This document shows positions 34,632 through 41,757 of a DNA stretch of 41,757 bases, piece by piece. The notes under the pieces were generated by a model. The model saw only the letters and a program-made list of their open reading frames with translations. It ran no database searches and was not told where the DNA came from. The translations under genes and the position numbers were made by a program. This stretch comes from an uncultured Clostridia bacterium (lineage in GTDB: Bacteria; Bacillota; Clostridia; Christensenellales; Borkfalkiaceae). Position 1 is the first letter of the stretch. Each line of letters opens with the position of its first letter. The stretch is taken from positions 1 to 41,757 of the forward strand of contig CALVZS010000015.1 in NCBI GenBank assembly GCA_944372575.1, given 5' to 3'.

Positions 34632-35398
34632 TGTTACGCAAGCGAATCATACCGTGCCTGGACTTGAAGGACGGGCGCGTCGTCAAAGGGGTGAACTTCG
34701 TCAGTCTCACGGACGCGGGCGACCCCGTGGAGACGGCAAAACTCTATAACGCGTTCGGGGCGGACGAGATCGTTTTTTTGGACATCACGGCGAGCTACCG
34801 CGGCGATACGCCCATGTGGGACGTCATCTCCCGCGCCTCCGAGCAGGTGTTTCTGCCCCTGACGGTGGGGGGCGGCATCCGCTCCACGGAGGACTTCCGC
34901 CGGATGCTCTCATGCGGGGCGGACAAGATCGCGGTCAATTCCGCCGCGATCAAGGATCCCACCCTCATCACGGACGCCGCCATGAAGTTCGGGCGGCAGT
35001 GCGTGGTGCTCGCCGTGGACGCCAAGCGCAACGCGCAGGGCAGATATGACGTCTACCTCAACGGCGGCAGGGTGAACACGGGCAGGGACGCCATTGAATG
35101 GATCGCCGAGGGCGTGGAGCGCGGCGCGGGCGAGGTGCTGCTCACCAGCATGGATCGCGACGGCACCAAGGCGGGCTACGATCTGGAGCTCACCCGGCAG
35201 GCGGCGGAGGCGGTCAACGTCCCCGTCATCGCCTCGGGCGGCGCGGGAAAAATGGGGGATTTCTACGATGTTCTGACCGAGGGCAGGGCGGATGCGGCGC
35301 TGGCCGCCTCCCTCTTCCACTTCGGCATCATCAACATGCGGGACTTGAAAAATTATCTTGCGGAGCGGGGACTGCCCATCCGCACGGAGGGACTCTGA
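34631..35398 (+). CDS. hisF: imidazole glycerol phosphate synthase cyclase subunit HisF
   Basis: 255 residues from ATG 34631, which overlaps the hisA stop by one base and has AGGAG at 34621-34625. [17 protein letters not shown] carries the first catalytic Asp and VVLAVDAKR the second. With HisH it makes imidazole glycerol phosphate and the purine by-product AICAR. Confidence 0.96.
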   Translation: MLRKRIIPCLDLKDGRVVKGVNFVSLTDAGDPVETAKLYNAFGADEIVFLDITASYRGDTPMWDVISRASEQVFLPLTVGGGIRSTEDFRRMLSCGADKIAVNSAAIKDPTLITDAAMKFGRQCVVLAVDAKRNAQGRYDVYLNGGRVNTGRDAIEWIAEGVERGAGEVLLTSMDRDGTKAGYDLELTRQAAEAVNVPVIASGGAGKMGDFYDVLTEGRADAALAASLFHFGIINMRDLKNYLAERGLPIRTEGL

Positions 35399-35399
35399 T

Positions 35400-36008
35400 A
35401 TGGAAAACGTAAAATTCGATGCAAACGGCCTCATCTGCGCCATTGCGCAGGACTATGAGACGGGCGAAGTGCTCATGCAGGCGTACATGAACGCCGAGGC
35501 GCTCGAAAAGACGCTTCAGACGGGCTACGCACACTACTGGAGCCGCTCGCGCAAGGCGCTCTGGAAGAAGGGGGAGACGAGCGGCCACACGCAGAAGGTG
35601 ATCGCCGCTTCCTTCGATTGCGACAGGGACTGCCTGCTCCTGCAGGTCGAGCAGAGGGGCGCCGCCTGCCATACGGGCGCCAGGAGCTGCTTCTTTGACA
35701 GCGTGAAGGAGGGCGACAGGGCGGGGCTGACCTTTTTGGGCGAGCTTGCGCGTGTCGTGGCAGACCGCAAGGAACATCCCGTGGAGGGCTCCTATACGGC
35801 GTATCTGTTCAGCCGCGGCGTGGACAAGATCGCCAAAAAGATGGGGGAGGAGGCCGTTGAGACGGTCATAGCATCCAAGAACGATGACAAGGCGGAACTC
35901 ACGCACGAGATCTCCGACCTCATCTACCACCTTTTGGTGCTCATGCAGGAGAAGGGCGTCACGCTCTCCGACCTCTGTACGGAACTGGAACGCCGGCACA
36001 ACAAGTGA
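35400..36008 (+). CDS. hisIE: bifunctional PRA-CH / PRA-PH protein HisIE
   Basis: 202 residues from ATG 35400. The cyclohydrolase half has [21 protein letters not shown] and the zinc cysteines [10 protein letters not shown]...GAACHTG. The pyrophosphatase half has [20 protein letters not shown]. It performs steps 2 and 3. hisC (aminotransferase) and a histidinol-phosphatase are not in this operon. Confidence 0.95.
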   Translation: MENVKFDANGLICAIAQDYETGEVLMQAYMNAEALEKTLQTGYAHYWSRSRKALWKKGETSGHTQKVIAASFDCDRDCLLLQVEQRGAACHTGARSCFFDSVKEGDRAGLTFLGELARVVADRKEHPVEGSYTAYLFSRGVDKIAKKMGEEAVETVIASKNDDKAELTHEISDLIYHLLVLMQEKGVTLSDLCTELERRHNK

Positions 36009-36014
36009 GGCGGA

Positions 36015-36039
36015 GCCTCCGGCGGGACACGCCGGAGGC
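36015..36039 (+). terminator. hairpin after the his operon
   Basis: A perfect 10-bp GC stem (36015-36024 with 36030-36039, loop GGACA) lies 6 bases after the hisIE stop, followed by a loosely T-rich stretch. It is a likely terminator or 3' end stabiliser. Confidence 0.6.
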
Positions 36040-36086
36040 GCAAAATGATTTTTGTGTGAAAGCAAAAAAATTTGTGCGTACGAATG

Positions 36087-36115
36087 TTGACAATTTAATT
36101 AAAAAATGATAACAT
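36087..36115 (+). promoter_or_regulatory. promoter of the ABC exporter operon
   Basis: TTGACA at 36087-36092 and TAACAT at 36110-36115, 17 bases apart, with TGA before the -10. Since the -10 overlaps ATG 36114, that codon cannot be the translation start, which supports TTG 36237. Confidence 0.7.
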
Positions 36116-36236
36116 GAAAACGGCGTTGAAATTTGGAAAGATTTTGGCGTCCTTTCTTTTTCTCCCGAAATTTGTCTTCGGACGGGACGGGGAAAAATTC
36201 AGATTTTGGAAAAACTTTTTCACCGGAGGTAGTATT

Positions 36237-38081
36237 TTGTTAAAGACACTGTCAAAGTGCATCCGGGAATACAAGACGGCGTCCATACTTTCGCCCATCT
36301 TTGTCACGGTTGAAGTCGTGCTCGAATGTCTTATTCCCTTTGTCATCACCCATCTTCTCGCGGCGATCAGAAATGCCTCGGAAGGAATGGGCGACGTGTG
36401 GATGTACGGCGGCATTCTTGTTGCGATGGCTGTTATCTCGCTGGCTGCGGGGGCGCTTGCGGGCGCGTTCTGCGCGCGTGCTTCGGCAGGATTTGCCAAG
36501 AATGTCAGAAAGGATATGTTTTACAATATCCAGACGTTTTCCTTTGAAAATATCGATAAGTATTCCACGCCTTCGCTCGTCACGCGTATGACGACGGACG
36601 TGTGGAACCTGCAGATGGCGTACATGATGATCGTGCGTATCGCGGTGCGCTGCCCCGTCATGATCATCTTTTCCGCTGTAATGGCATTTGTCATGGAGGC
36701 TTCGCTTGCATGGATCTTCCTTGCGGTCATCCCTGTGCTGGTCATTGCGCTCATGTTCATCATGTGGAAGGCGCTCCCTCTGTTCCAAAAGCTGTTCCCT
36801 AAGTATGACGACATGAATGAATCGGTACAGGAGAACGTAAAAGCCATCCGCGTCGTCAAGTCGTATGTGCGCGAGGACTATGAAAAACAGAAATTCGCCC
36901 GTACGTCGGGGGCATTGTGCAAGGAGTTCACCAAGGCGGAGCGTCTGCTTGCATGGAATAATCCCATCATGCAGTTTTGCTTTTACGGCGTTATCTGCGC
37001 GGTGCTCTATGTCGGGGCTTTCAGGATCGTTGAAACGGCAAATCCGCAGATGACCGGGCTGCAGGTGGAGACGGTCTCCCAGCTCATCGTCTACGGAATG
37101 CAGATCCTCGCCTCCCTCATGATGTTCTCCATGGTCTTTGCCATGATCGTCATGTCCCTCGAGAGTATGCGCCGTATCTGCGAGATCCTCAACGAAAAGA
37201 GTACGCTTGAAAATCCCGAAAATCCTATTTATGAGGTTGCGGACGGCTCCGTGGACTTTGAGAACGTCTCCTTCAAGTACGCCTCCAATGCGGAGAAGAA
37301 CGTGCTTGAGGGCATCGACCTGCATATCAGGTCGGGCGAGACCATCGGCATCATCGGCGGCACGGGTTCCTCCAAGACGTCGCTCGTCAACCTCATCTCC
37401 CGTCTCTATGACGCAACGGAGGGCTGCGTGAAGGTGGGCGGCCACGATGTGCGCGAATACGATCTGGAATCACTGCGCAATCAGGTCGCCGTCGTCCTGC
37501 AGAAGAACGTCCTCTTCTCCGGCACCATCAAGGAAAACCTGCGCTGGGGGAACAAGGAGGCGACGGACGAGGAACTTATCGAGGCGTGCAAGCTTGCGCA
37601 GGCGGACGAATTTATCCAGGGCTTCCCCGATAAATACGATACCTATATAGAACAGGGCGGCACCAACGTCTCGGGCGGGCAGAAGCAGCGCCTGTGCATC
37701 GCGCGCGCCCTTTTGAAGAACCCCAAGGTGCTTATCCTCGATGACTCGACGTCCGCCGTCGATACGCACACGGACGCCCTGATCCGCAAGGCGTTCCGCG
37801 AATATATCCCCACGACGACCAAGATCATCATTGCGCAGCGCATCTCCTCGGTGGAAGATGCAGACCGCATCATCGTCATGGAGAGCGGCAGGATCAACGG
37901 TATCGGCACGCATGAGGAGCTGCTCAAGACCAACAAGATCTATGCCGAAGTCTATTATTCGCAGGTCAAGGGGAGCGACGACAAGGAGGCGGATGCTGCC
38001 AACAGCGCCGCTCTTCAAAAGAGCCTTACGGAGACGCTCGGCAATGCCGGCAAGAACAATGAGGGAGGTGAACAGGCATGA
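36237..38081 (+). CDS. ABC exporter half-transporter with degenerate ATPase site
   Basis: 614 residues from TTG 36237, chosen because GGAGGT at 36225-36230 is ideally spaced; the upstream in-frame ATG 36114 lies in the promoter. Six membrane helices are expected, then the ATPase domain: Walker A GGTGSSKTS, signature NVSGGQKQRLCIARAL, Walker B LILDDSTSAVD and switch AQRISSV. The catalytic Glu after Walker B is Asp and the switch His is Gln. This is the pattern of the inactive-site subunit of heterodimeric exporters such as BmrC or TM287. The partner follows with an ATGA overlap. The cargo is unknown. Confidence 0.88.
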   Translation: MLKTLSKCIREYKTASILSPIFVTVEVVLECLIPFVITHLLAAIRNASEGMGDVWMYGGILVAMAVISLAAGALAGAFCARASAGFAKNVRKDMFYNIQTFSFENIDKYSTPSLVTRMTTDVWNLQMAYMMIVRIAVRCPVMIIFSAVMAFVMEASLAWIFLAVIPVLVIALMFIMWKALPLFQKLFPKYDDMNESVQENVKAIRVVKSYVREDYEKQKFARTSGALCKEFTKAERLLAWNNPIMQFCFYGVICAVLYVGAFRIVETANPQMTGLQVETVSQLIVYGMQILASLMMFSMVFAMIVMSLESMRRICEILNEKSTLENPENPIYEVADGSVDFENVSFKYASNAEKNVLEGIDLHIRSGETIGIIGGTGSSKTSLVNLISRLYDATEGCVKVGGHDVREYDLESLRNQVAVVLQKNVLFSGTIKENLRWGNKEATDEELIEACKLAQADEFIQGFPDKYDTYIEQGGTNVSGGQKQRLCIARALLKNPKVLILDDSTSAVDTHTDALIRKAFREYIPTTTKIIIAQRISSVEDADRIIVMESGRINGIGTHEELLKTNKIYAEVYYSQVKGSDDKEADAANSAALQKSLTETLGNAGKNNEGGEQA

Positions 38082-40036
38082 AAGATAATGCTCAGGTGCA
38101 GAAACGTCCTCCCGTGCAAAAGGGCGTTGTCAAGCGGCTTTTGAAGTCCCTGTTCCACTACTATCCCGTCATGCTCCCCGTTGCGATCGCCTGTATTGTG
38201 ATCAACGCGGCGATTTCTTCCGTTCCCGCGCTGTTCATGAACAATCTGTTCTCTCTGCTGGACATGGCGATCAACCCCTCCAATCCGCAGTTCACGCATA
38301 TCTGGACGTGGAGTGAGATTGCGCCCGAAGTGGCTTCCATCATGGGACTGCTCATCGGCATGTACGCCATCTCGCTCGTTGCGGGCGCGGTGTATAACCA
38401 GCTCATGGCGATCATCACGCAGGGGTATCTCAAAGATATGCGCGAGCAGATGTTCAACGGGATGCAGGATCTGCCCATCCGTTACTTCGATACGCACAAC
38501 CACGGCGATATCATGAGTTATTATACGAACGATATCGACACGTTGCGCCAGATGATCGCGCAGTCCATCCCGCAGCTGCTCATTTCGGGCATCATGTGTC
38601 TGACGCTGTTCGTGATCATGCTCTACTTCAGCTTCTATCTCACGCTCATCATCCTTGTCGGTATCATCGCCATCGTCATTGTCACCAAGCTGGTCGGCGG
38701 CGGGGCGAGCAAGTTCTTCCTTGCCACGCAGCGCGCGGTCGCACGGACGGAGGGCTTTGTCGAGGAAATGATGCAGGGGCAGAAGGTCATCAAGGTGTTC
38801 TGCCATGAAGAGGAGACCAAGGCGGACTTCGACAAGGTCAACGGGCATCATTTTGAAATGACGGACAAGGCGAACAGGTACGCCAACATGCTCATGCCCA
38901 TCATCGCCAATATCGGCAACGTCATGTATGTCGTGGTGGCGCTGGTCGGCGCGGCGCTCGCCGTGCAGTCCGTGAACAACGTGGGCATCGGCGCCGCGTT
39001 CGGTATGGCGGATCTTCTCCTGCTCTCGCCCTCGCTCATCGTCTCCTTCCTGCAGACCACGCGCCAGTTCTCCAACAATATCGGCCAGGTATCCAATCAG
39101 ATCAATTCGGTCGTCATGGGCCTTGCGGGTGCGCAGCGTATCATCTCTCTCATCGATGAAAAGCCCGAAGTGGATGACGGCTACGTCACGCTCGTCAACG
39201 CGCGCGAGATCAACGGCCAGCTCACGGAGTGCGAGGAGCGCACCGGTATGTGGGCGTGGAAGCACCCCCACAAGGCGGACGGCTCGATCACCTATACCAA
39301 GCTGGAGGGCGACGTCAGGATGTTCGATGTGGACTTCGGCTACGTTCCCGAAAAGATCGTGCTGCATGACATCTCGCTCTACGCCAAGCCCGGGCAGAAG
39401 GTGGCGTTCGTCGGCGCAACGGGCGCGGGCAAGACGACCATCACCAACCTTCTGACGCGGTTTTACGACATTGCGGACGGCAAGATCCGCTATGACGGCA
39501 TCAACATCAACAAGATCAGGAAGGGGGATCTGAGAAGGTCGCTCGGCATGGTCTTGCAGGATACCAACCTGTTCACGGGTACAGTCATGGACAACATCCG
39601 CTACGGCAGGCTGGATGCGACGGATGAGGAGTGCATCGCGGCGGCAAAGCTCGTGGGTGCGCTGGATTTCATCGAACGCCTGCCCGAGGGGTTCAATACG
39701 ATGCTCTATCAGAACGGTGCAAACCTTTCACAGGGGCAGCGCCAGCTCCTCTCCATTGCCCGTGCGGCAGTCGCCGATCCGCCCGTCATGATCCTGGACG
39801 AGGCGACTTCCTCCATCGATACGCGTACGGAGGCGATCGTCCAGCACGGCATGGATAAACTCATGGAGGGCAGAACGGTGTTCGTCATTGCCCACCGCCT
39901 CTCCACGGTGCGCAATTCCAACGTCATCATGGTGCTCGAACACGGACGCATCATCGAGCGCGGCACCCACGATCAGCTCATCGCCCAGAAGGGCAAGTAC
40001 TACCAGCTCTACACGGGCGCGTTTGAACTGGAGTGA
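38078..40036 (+). CDS. ABC exporter half-transporter with canonical ATPase site
   Basis: 652 residues. An N-terminal cytoplasmic stretch and six membrane helices are followed by a ~40-residue insert before the ATPase domain (EERTGMWAWKHPHKADGS). The ATPase domain has Walker A VGATGAGKTT, signature NLSQGQRQLLSIARAA, Walker B MILDEATSSID and switch AHRLSTV, all canonical. It supplies the active site of the heterodimer with the protein upstream. Such pairs export drugs, peptides or lipids. A terminator follows. Confidence 0.9.
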   Translation: MKDNAQVQKRPPVQKGVVKRLLKSLFHYYPVMLPVAIACIVINAAISSVPALFMNNLFSLLDMAINPSNPQFTHIWTWSEIAPEVASIMGLLIGMYAISLVAGAVYNQLMAIITQGYLKDMREQMFNGMQDLPIRYFDTHNHGDIMSYYTNDIDTLRQMIAQSIPQLLISGIMCLTLFVIMLYFSFYLTLIILVGIIAIVIVTKLVGGGASKFFLATQRAVARTEGFVEEMMQGQKVIKVFCHEEETKADFDKVNGHHFEMTDKANRYANMLMPIIANIGNVMYVVVALVGAALAVQSVNNVGIGAAFGMADLLLLSPSLIVSFLQTTRQFSNNIGQVSNQINSVVMGLAGAQRIISLIDEKPEVDDGYVTLVNAREINGQLTECEERTGMWAWKHPHKADGSITYTKLEGDVRMFDVDFGYVPEKIVLHDISLYAKPGQKVAFVGATGAGKTTITNLLTRFYDIADGKIRYDGININKIRKGDLRRSLGMVLQDTNLFTGTVMDNIRYGRLDATDEECIAAAKLVGALDFIERLPEGFNTMLYQNGANLSQGQRQLLSIARAAVADPPVMILDEATSSIDTRTEAIVQHGMDKLMEGRTVFVIAHRLSTVRNSNVIMVLEHGRIIERGTHDQLIAQKGKYYQLYTGAFELE

Positions 40037-40056
40037 CACGATCGTACAGAATTTCA

Positions 40057-40094
40057 AAAGCGCGGTCTGCCTGAAAAGACAGACCGCGCTTTCT
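40057..40094 (+). terminator. intrinsic terminator of the exporter operon
   Basis: A perfect 13-bp stem (40057-40069 with 40080-40092) with a 10-nt loop and short T-rich tail follows the exporter stop by 20 bases. Confidence 0.8.
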
Positions 40095-40147
40095 GTATGA
40101 AAACGCGGTTTGTCTCCTGCCCGCGCCGCAGAATTTCAGCCGGAGGG

Positions 40148-40176
40148 TTGACAGGGGAGGGGAAGTGTGCTATAAT
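40148..40176 (+). promoter_or_regulatory. consensus extended -10 promoter of the esterase
   Basis: TTGACA at 40148-40153 and TATAAT at 40171-40176, 17 bases apart, preceded by TGC. It has the same TGTGCTATAAT core as the promoters at 1672 and 3769. GGAGGA at 40195-40200 serves ATG 40210. Confidence 0.85.
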
Positions 40177-40209
40177 CCCACTTGAGAAAAATATGGAGGA
40201 TACATCGAT

Positions 40210-41061
40210 ATGGAATACCGCGTCATCGATCTCTACGATTATTTCCGCATTGCGCGCAGCGGGGCGGAGAGGGGACAGCTCTGCGCCTATCTGCACGATG
40301 ACCTCACCGAACTTCCGCACCGCCGTGTGCGCCCCGCCATGCTCGTCATTCCGGGCGGCGGCTATGGCAGCGTGTCCCAGCGCGAGGCGGAGCCGGTCGC
40401 CGTCCGCTATTTTGCGGAGGGGTTTGACTGCTTTGTCCTCAACTATGATGTTGCGCCGCTGGGGTATCCGTTCCAGATCATGGAGGCGGGCATGGCGATG
40501 CTTTATCTTCGTCGTGAGGGGAAGCGGCTTACGCAGGAGCCGCGCCGCATTGCCGTGGTCGGATTCTCGGCGGGCGGGCATCTTGCGGGGTGCGTGAGTT
40601 ATCTTTGGGACGATCGGGCGCTGAAAGAGGCGTTCGGTGCGGAATGCGAGTTGATTCGTCCCGATGCGTCCGTTCTGTCCTATGCGGTCGTGACGGCGGA
40701 TGAGCGCTACTGGCACCGCGGCTCCATTGAAAATTTCTGCGGCGACAAGGTGCCGCATGACGCATATTCGCTGGAAAAGCACATTCGCAGGGAAGCGCCG
40801 CCCACATTTCTTTGGGCAACGACGCCCGACGACTGCGTTCCCGTGGAGAACTCTCTGATGCTGTATTCGGCATTGCACAACGCAGGCGTTTCGGTTGAGA
40901 TGCACCTCTATGAATCGGGCTGGCACGGATTGTCGACGGCGGACATCGAAGTCTGCGAGCCGCCCATGCCGTCCTATTTTGCCCATGTGCAGAGCTGGCT
41001 GCCTGCCTCGGTCGTGTTCCTTCGGGCTCACGGCTTTGCGGTAGAGGTTCTCCCGCGCTGA
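40210..41061 (+). CDS. alpha/beta hydrolase, acetyl-xylan-esterase-like
   Basis: 283 residues, no signal peptide. The oxyanion motif VIPGGGYGSVS, the nucleophile elbow GFSAGGH (Ser), WATTPDDCVPVENS (Asp) and WHGLS (His) form a complete triad. The sequence resembles the BD-FAE/AXE group that removes acetyl or feruloyl groups from sugars. As it is probably cytoplasmic it would act on imported acetylated oligosaccharides. It has its own promoter and terminator. Confidence 0.85.
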   Translation: MEYRVIDLYDYFRIARSGAERGQLCAYLHDDLTELPHRRVRPAMLVIPGGGYGSVSQREAEPVAVRYFAEGFDCFVLNYDVAPLGYPFQIMEAGMAMLYLRREGKRLTQEPRRIAVVGFSAGGHLAGCVSYLWDDRALKEAFGAECELIRPDASVLSYAVVTADERYWHRGSIENFCGDKVPHDAYSLEKHIRREAPPTFLWATTPDDCVPVENSLMLYSALHNAGVSVEMHLYESGWHGLSTADIEVCEPPMPSYFAHVQSWLPASVVFLRAHGFAVEVLPR

Positions 41062-41171
41062 GGTTGGGCGCGCGGCCTTGCGCGGCGTGTGCCGCGGATA
41101 TGTCGCGGCGGGTTGGCGCGAAAATAAGAACGACGTCAGACTGTTTTTGTTGATCTGATGCGGAAAAACAG

Positions 41172-41200
41172 AAAAAGAGCGGAGAAATCCGCTCTTTTTT
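41172..41200 (+). terminator. intrinsic terminator after the esterase
   Basis: AAAAAGAGCGGA pairs with TCCGCTCTTTTTT across a GAAA loop, a textbook terminator. The bases 41062-41171 hold nothing else. Confidence 0.85.
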
Positions 41201-41258
41201 ATAAAGAAAATTTATAACTATAATAAAAAATCATAATAAATAAATGAATGCTTTGATA

Positions 41259-41287
41259 TTGTAAAGAGGAAAACTCTGTGATATAAT
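41259..41287 (+). promoter_or_regulatory. promoter of the binding-protein gene at the window end
   Basis: TTGTAA at 41259-41264 and TATAAT at 41282-41287, 17 bases apart, with TGA before the -10. TTTAGGAGGA follows as ribosome site. Confidence 0.65.
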
Positions 41288-41317
41288 CAAAATAAGAATT
41301 TTTTTAGGAGGAACAAT

Positions 41318-41757
41318 ATGAAAAAAGTGAAGAGAGCAGTTGTAGGGTTATTCATGGCATTTGTGATGTGCTTCGGGATGTTTGTCGGAGTCGCGCAGGC
41401 TGCACCTTCGAGTGCCTATGCCTCTGTACAGGATCAGACTGTAATAGGAGTATCTGTCCCGGAAGACACTACCTATGATGATATTTTTCAGATTTTATCC
41501 ATTACATATCCTGATTACTCATTTTTAAAATACAGTTATGAGAGAGGTTCCATATCCGATCAAATGGATGACATCAACACGATTATTGACGGAGGTGTTG
41601 ATGCCATTATAATTGATCCAAGCAATATTGTTGCTTTTTTTGATATTTTTGAAGATATTGACGATGCAGGAATCGGCTTATTTGTGATAGGGGACTATGT
41701 TCCCGGTTGCCCGGAAGGGACGGTATTTATCGCGCTCGATACATATTATGAATTGGG
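41318..41757 (+). CDS. secreted periplasmic-binding-protein-like protein, 5' part
   Basis: The frame runs from ATG 41318 (AGGAGG upstream) to the window end, 146 codons. A signal peptide (MKKVKRAVVGLFMAFVMCFG...VAQA) is followed by TVIGVSVPEDTTYDDIFQIL and GGVDAIIIDPSNIVAFF, the half-domain pattern of type 1 periplasmic sugar-binding proteins. It has no lipobox, unlike the binding protein at 13218. The local base composition is more AT-rich than that of its neighbours, so it may be newly acquired. The rest lies beyond the window. Confidence 0.7.
   Translation, partial: MKKVKRAVVGLFMAFVMCFGMFVGVAQAAPSSAYASVQDQTVIGVSVPEDTTYDDIFQILSITYPDYSFLKYSYERGSISDQMDDINTIIDGGVDAIIIDPSNIVAFFDIFEDIDDAGIGLFVIGDYVPGCPEGTVFIALDTYYEL

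Noticed and set aside
38015..39367. 450-codon minus-strand open frame
   Set aside because: It is antisense to the second exporter gene, which has all ABC motifs; the frame is His/Asp/Arg-rich noise.
1..41757. CRISPR arrays, tRNA or rRNA genes
   Set aside because: No regularly spaced short repeats and no tRNA-like cloverleaf or rRNA signature was noticed by eye.

Overview
The window looks like chromosomal DNA of a spore-forming, gut-type Clostridia (Bacillota) with moderately high GC. The evidence is a spoIIAA-spoIIAB-sigF operon, strong AGGAGG ribosome sites, TTGACA/TATAAT promoters often with an extended -10, ATGA-coupled operons, Gram-positive lipoproteins, and LplB/LplC-type sugar permeases without their own ATPase. 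No rRNA, tRNA or CRISPR array was seen. Left to right, two accessory blocks and one polysaccharide locus are followed by a housekeeping block.

1-3.72 kb is a mobile-element remnant. It holds an HUH-type (rolling-circle) Rep protein, a Phd/YefM-RelE-type toxin-antitoxin pair under a near-perfect promoter, GC-rich hairpins, and the decayed remains of a DUF3990-like gene plus its helix-turn-helix partner (frameshift and two nonsense codons).

3.77-16.34 kb is an AraC-regulated carbohydrate locus on the + strand. It encodes the AraC regulator (with a G9 tract and a coupled leader ORF), two tandem paralogous clan-A-like glycosidase lipoproteins, a large surface protein built of repeated modules, LplB/LplC permeases, an inosine-uridine-type nucleoside hydrolase, a solute-binding lipoprotein and a calcineurin-like phosphoesterase lipoprotein. 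Nearly all are translationally coupled. A glycan or glycoconjugate is probably cut outside, imported, and a nucleoside- or phosphate-containing part processed.

16.4-22.6 kb is an island bounded by a ~70-bp direct repeat. It carries a GH2 remnant, an 84-nt cruciform, a four-gene minus-strand nuclease operon (small protein, PD-(D/E)XK nuclease, DEDD-exonuclease/RNase J-like fusion, small protein) and a large serine recombinase that has lost its catalytic domain. The nuclease operon is the best candidate here for an undescribed defence-like system.

22.7-27.9 kb is a decaying second carbohydrate cluster: an N-terminally truncated surface protein, an intact SGNH esterase, a GH65 phosphorylase broken by an amber codon and a frameshift, and an apparently intact beta-phosphoglucomutase.

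28.0-41.76 kb is conserved core: the spoIIA operon, a compact hisZGDBHAF-IE operon (no hisC), a heterodimeric ABC exporter, a carbohydrate-esterase-like alpha/beta hydrolase, and the 5' part of a secreted periplasmic-binding-protein-like gene running off the window end.
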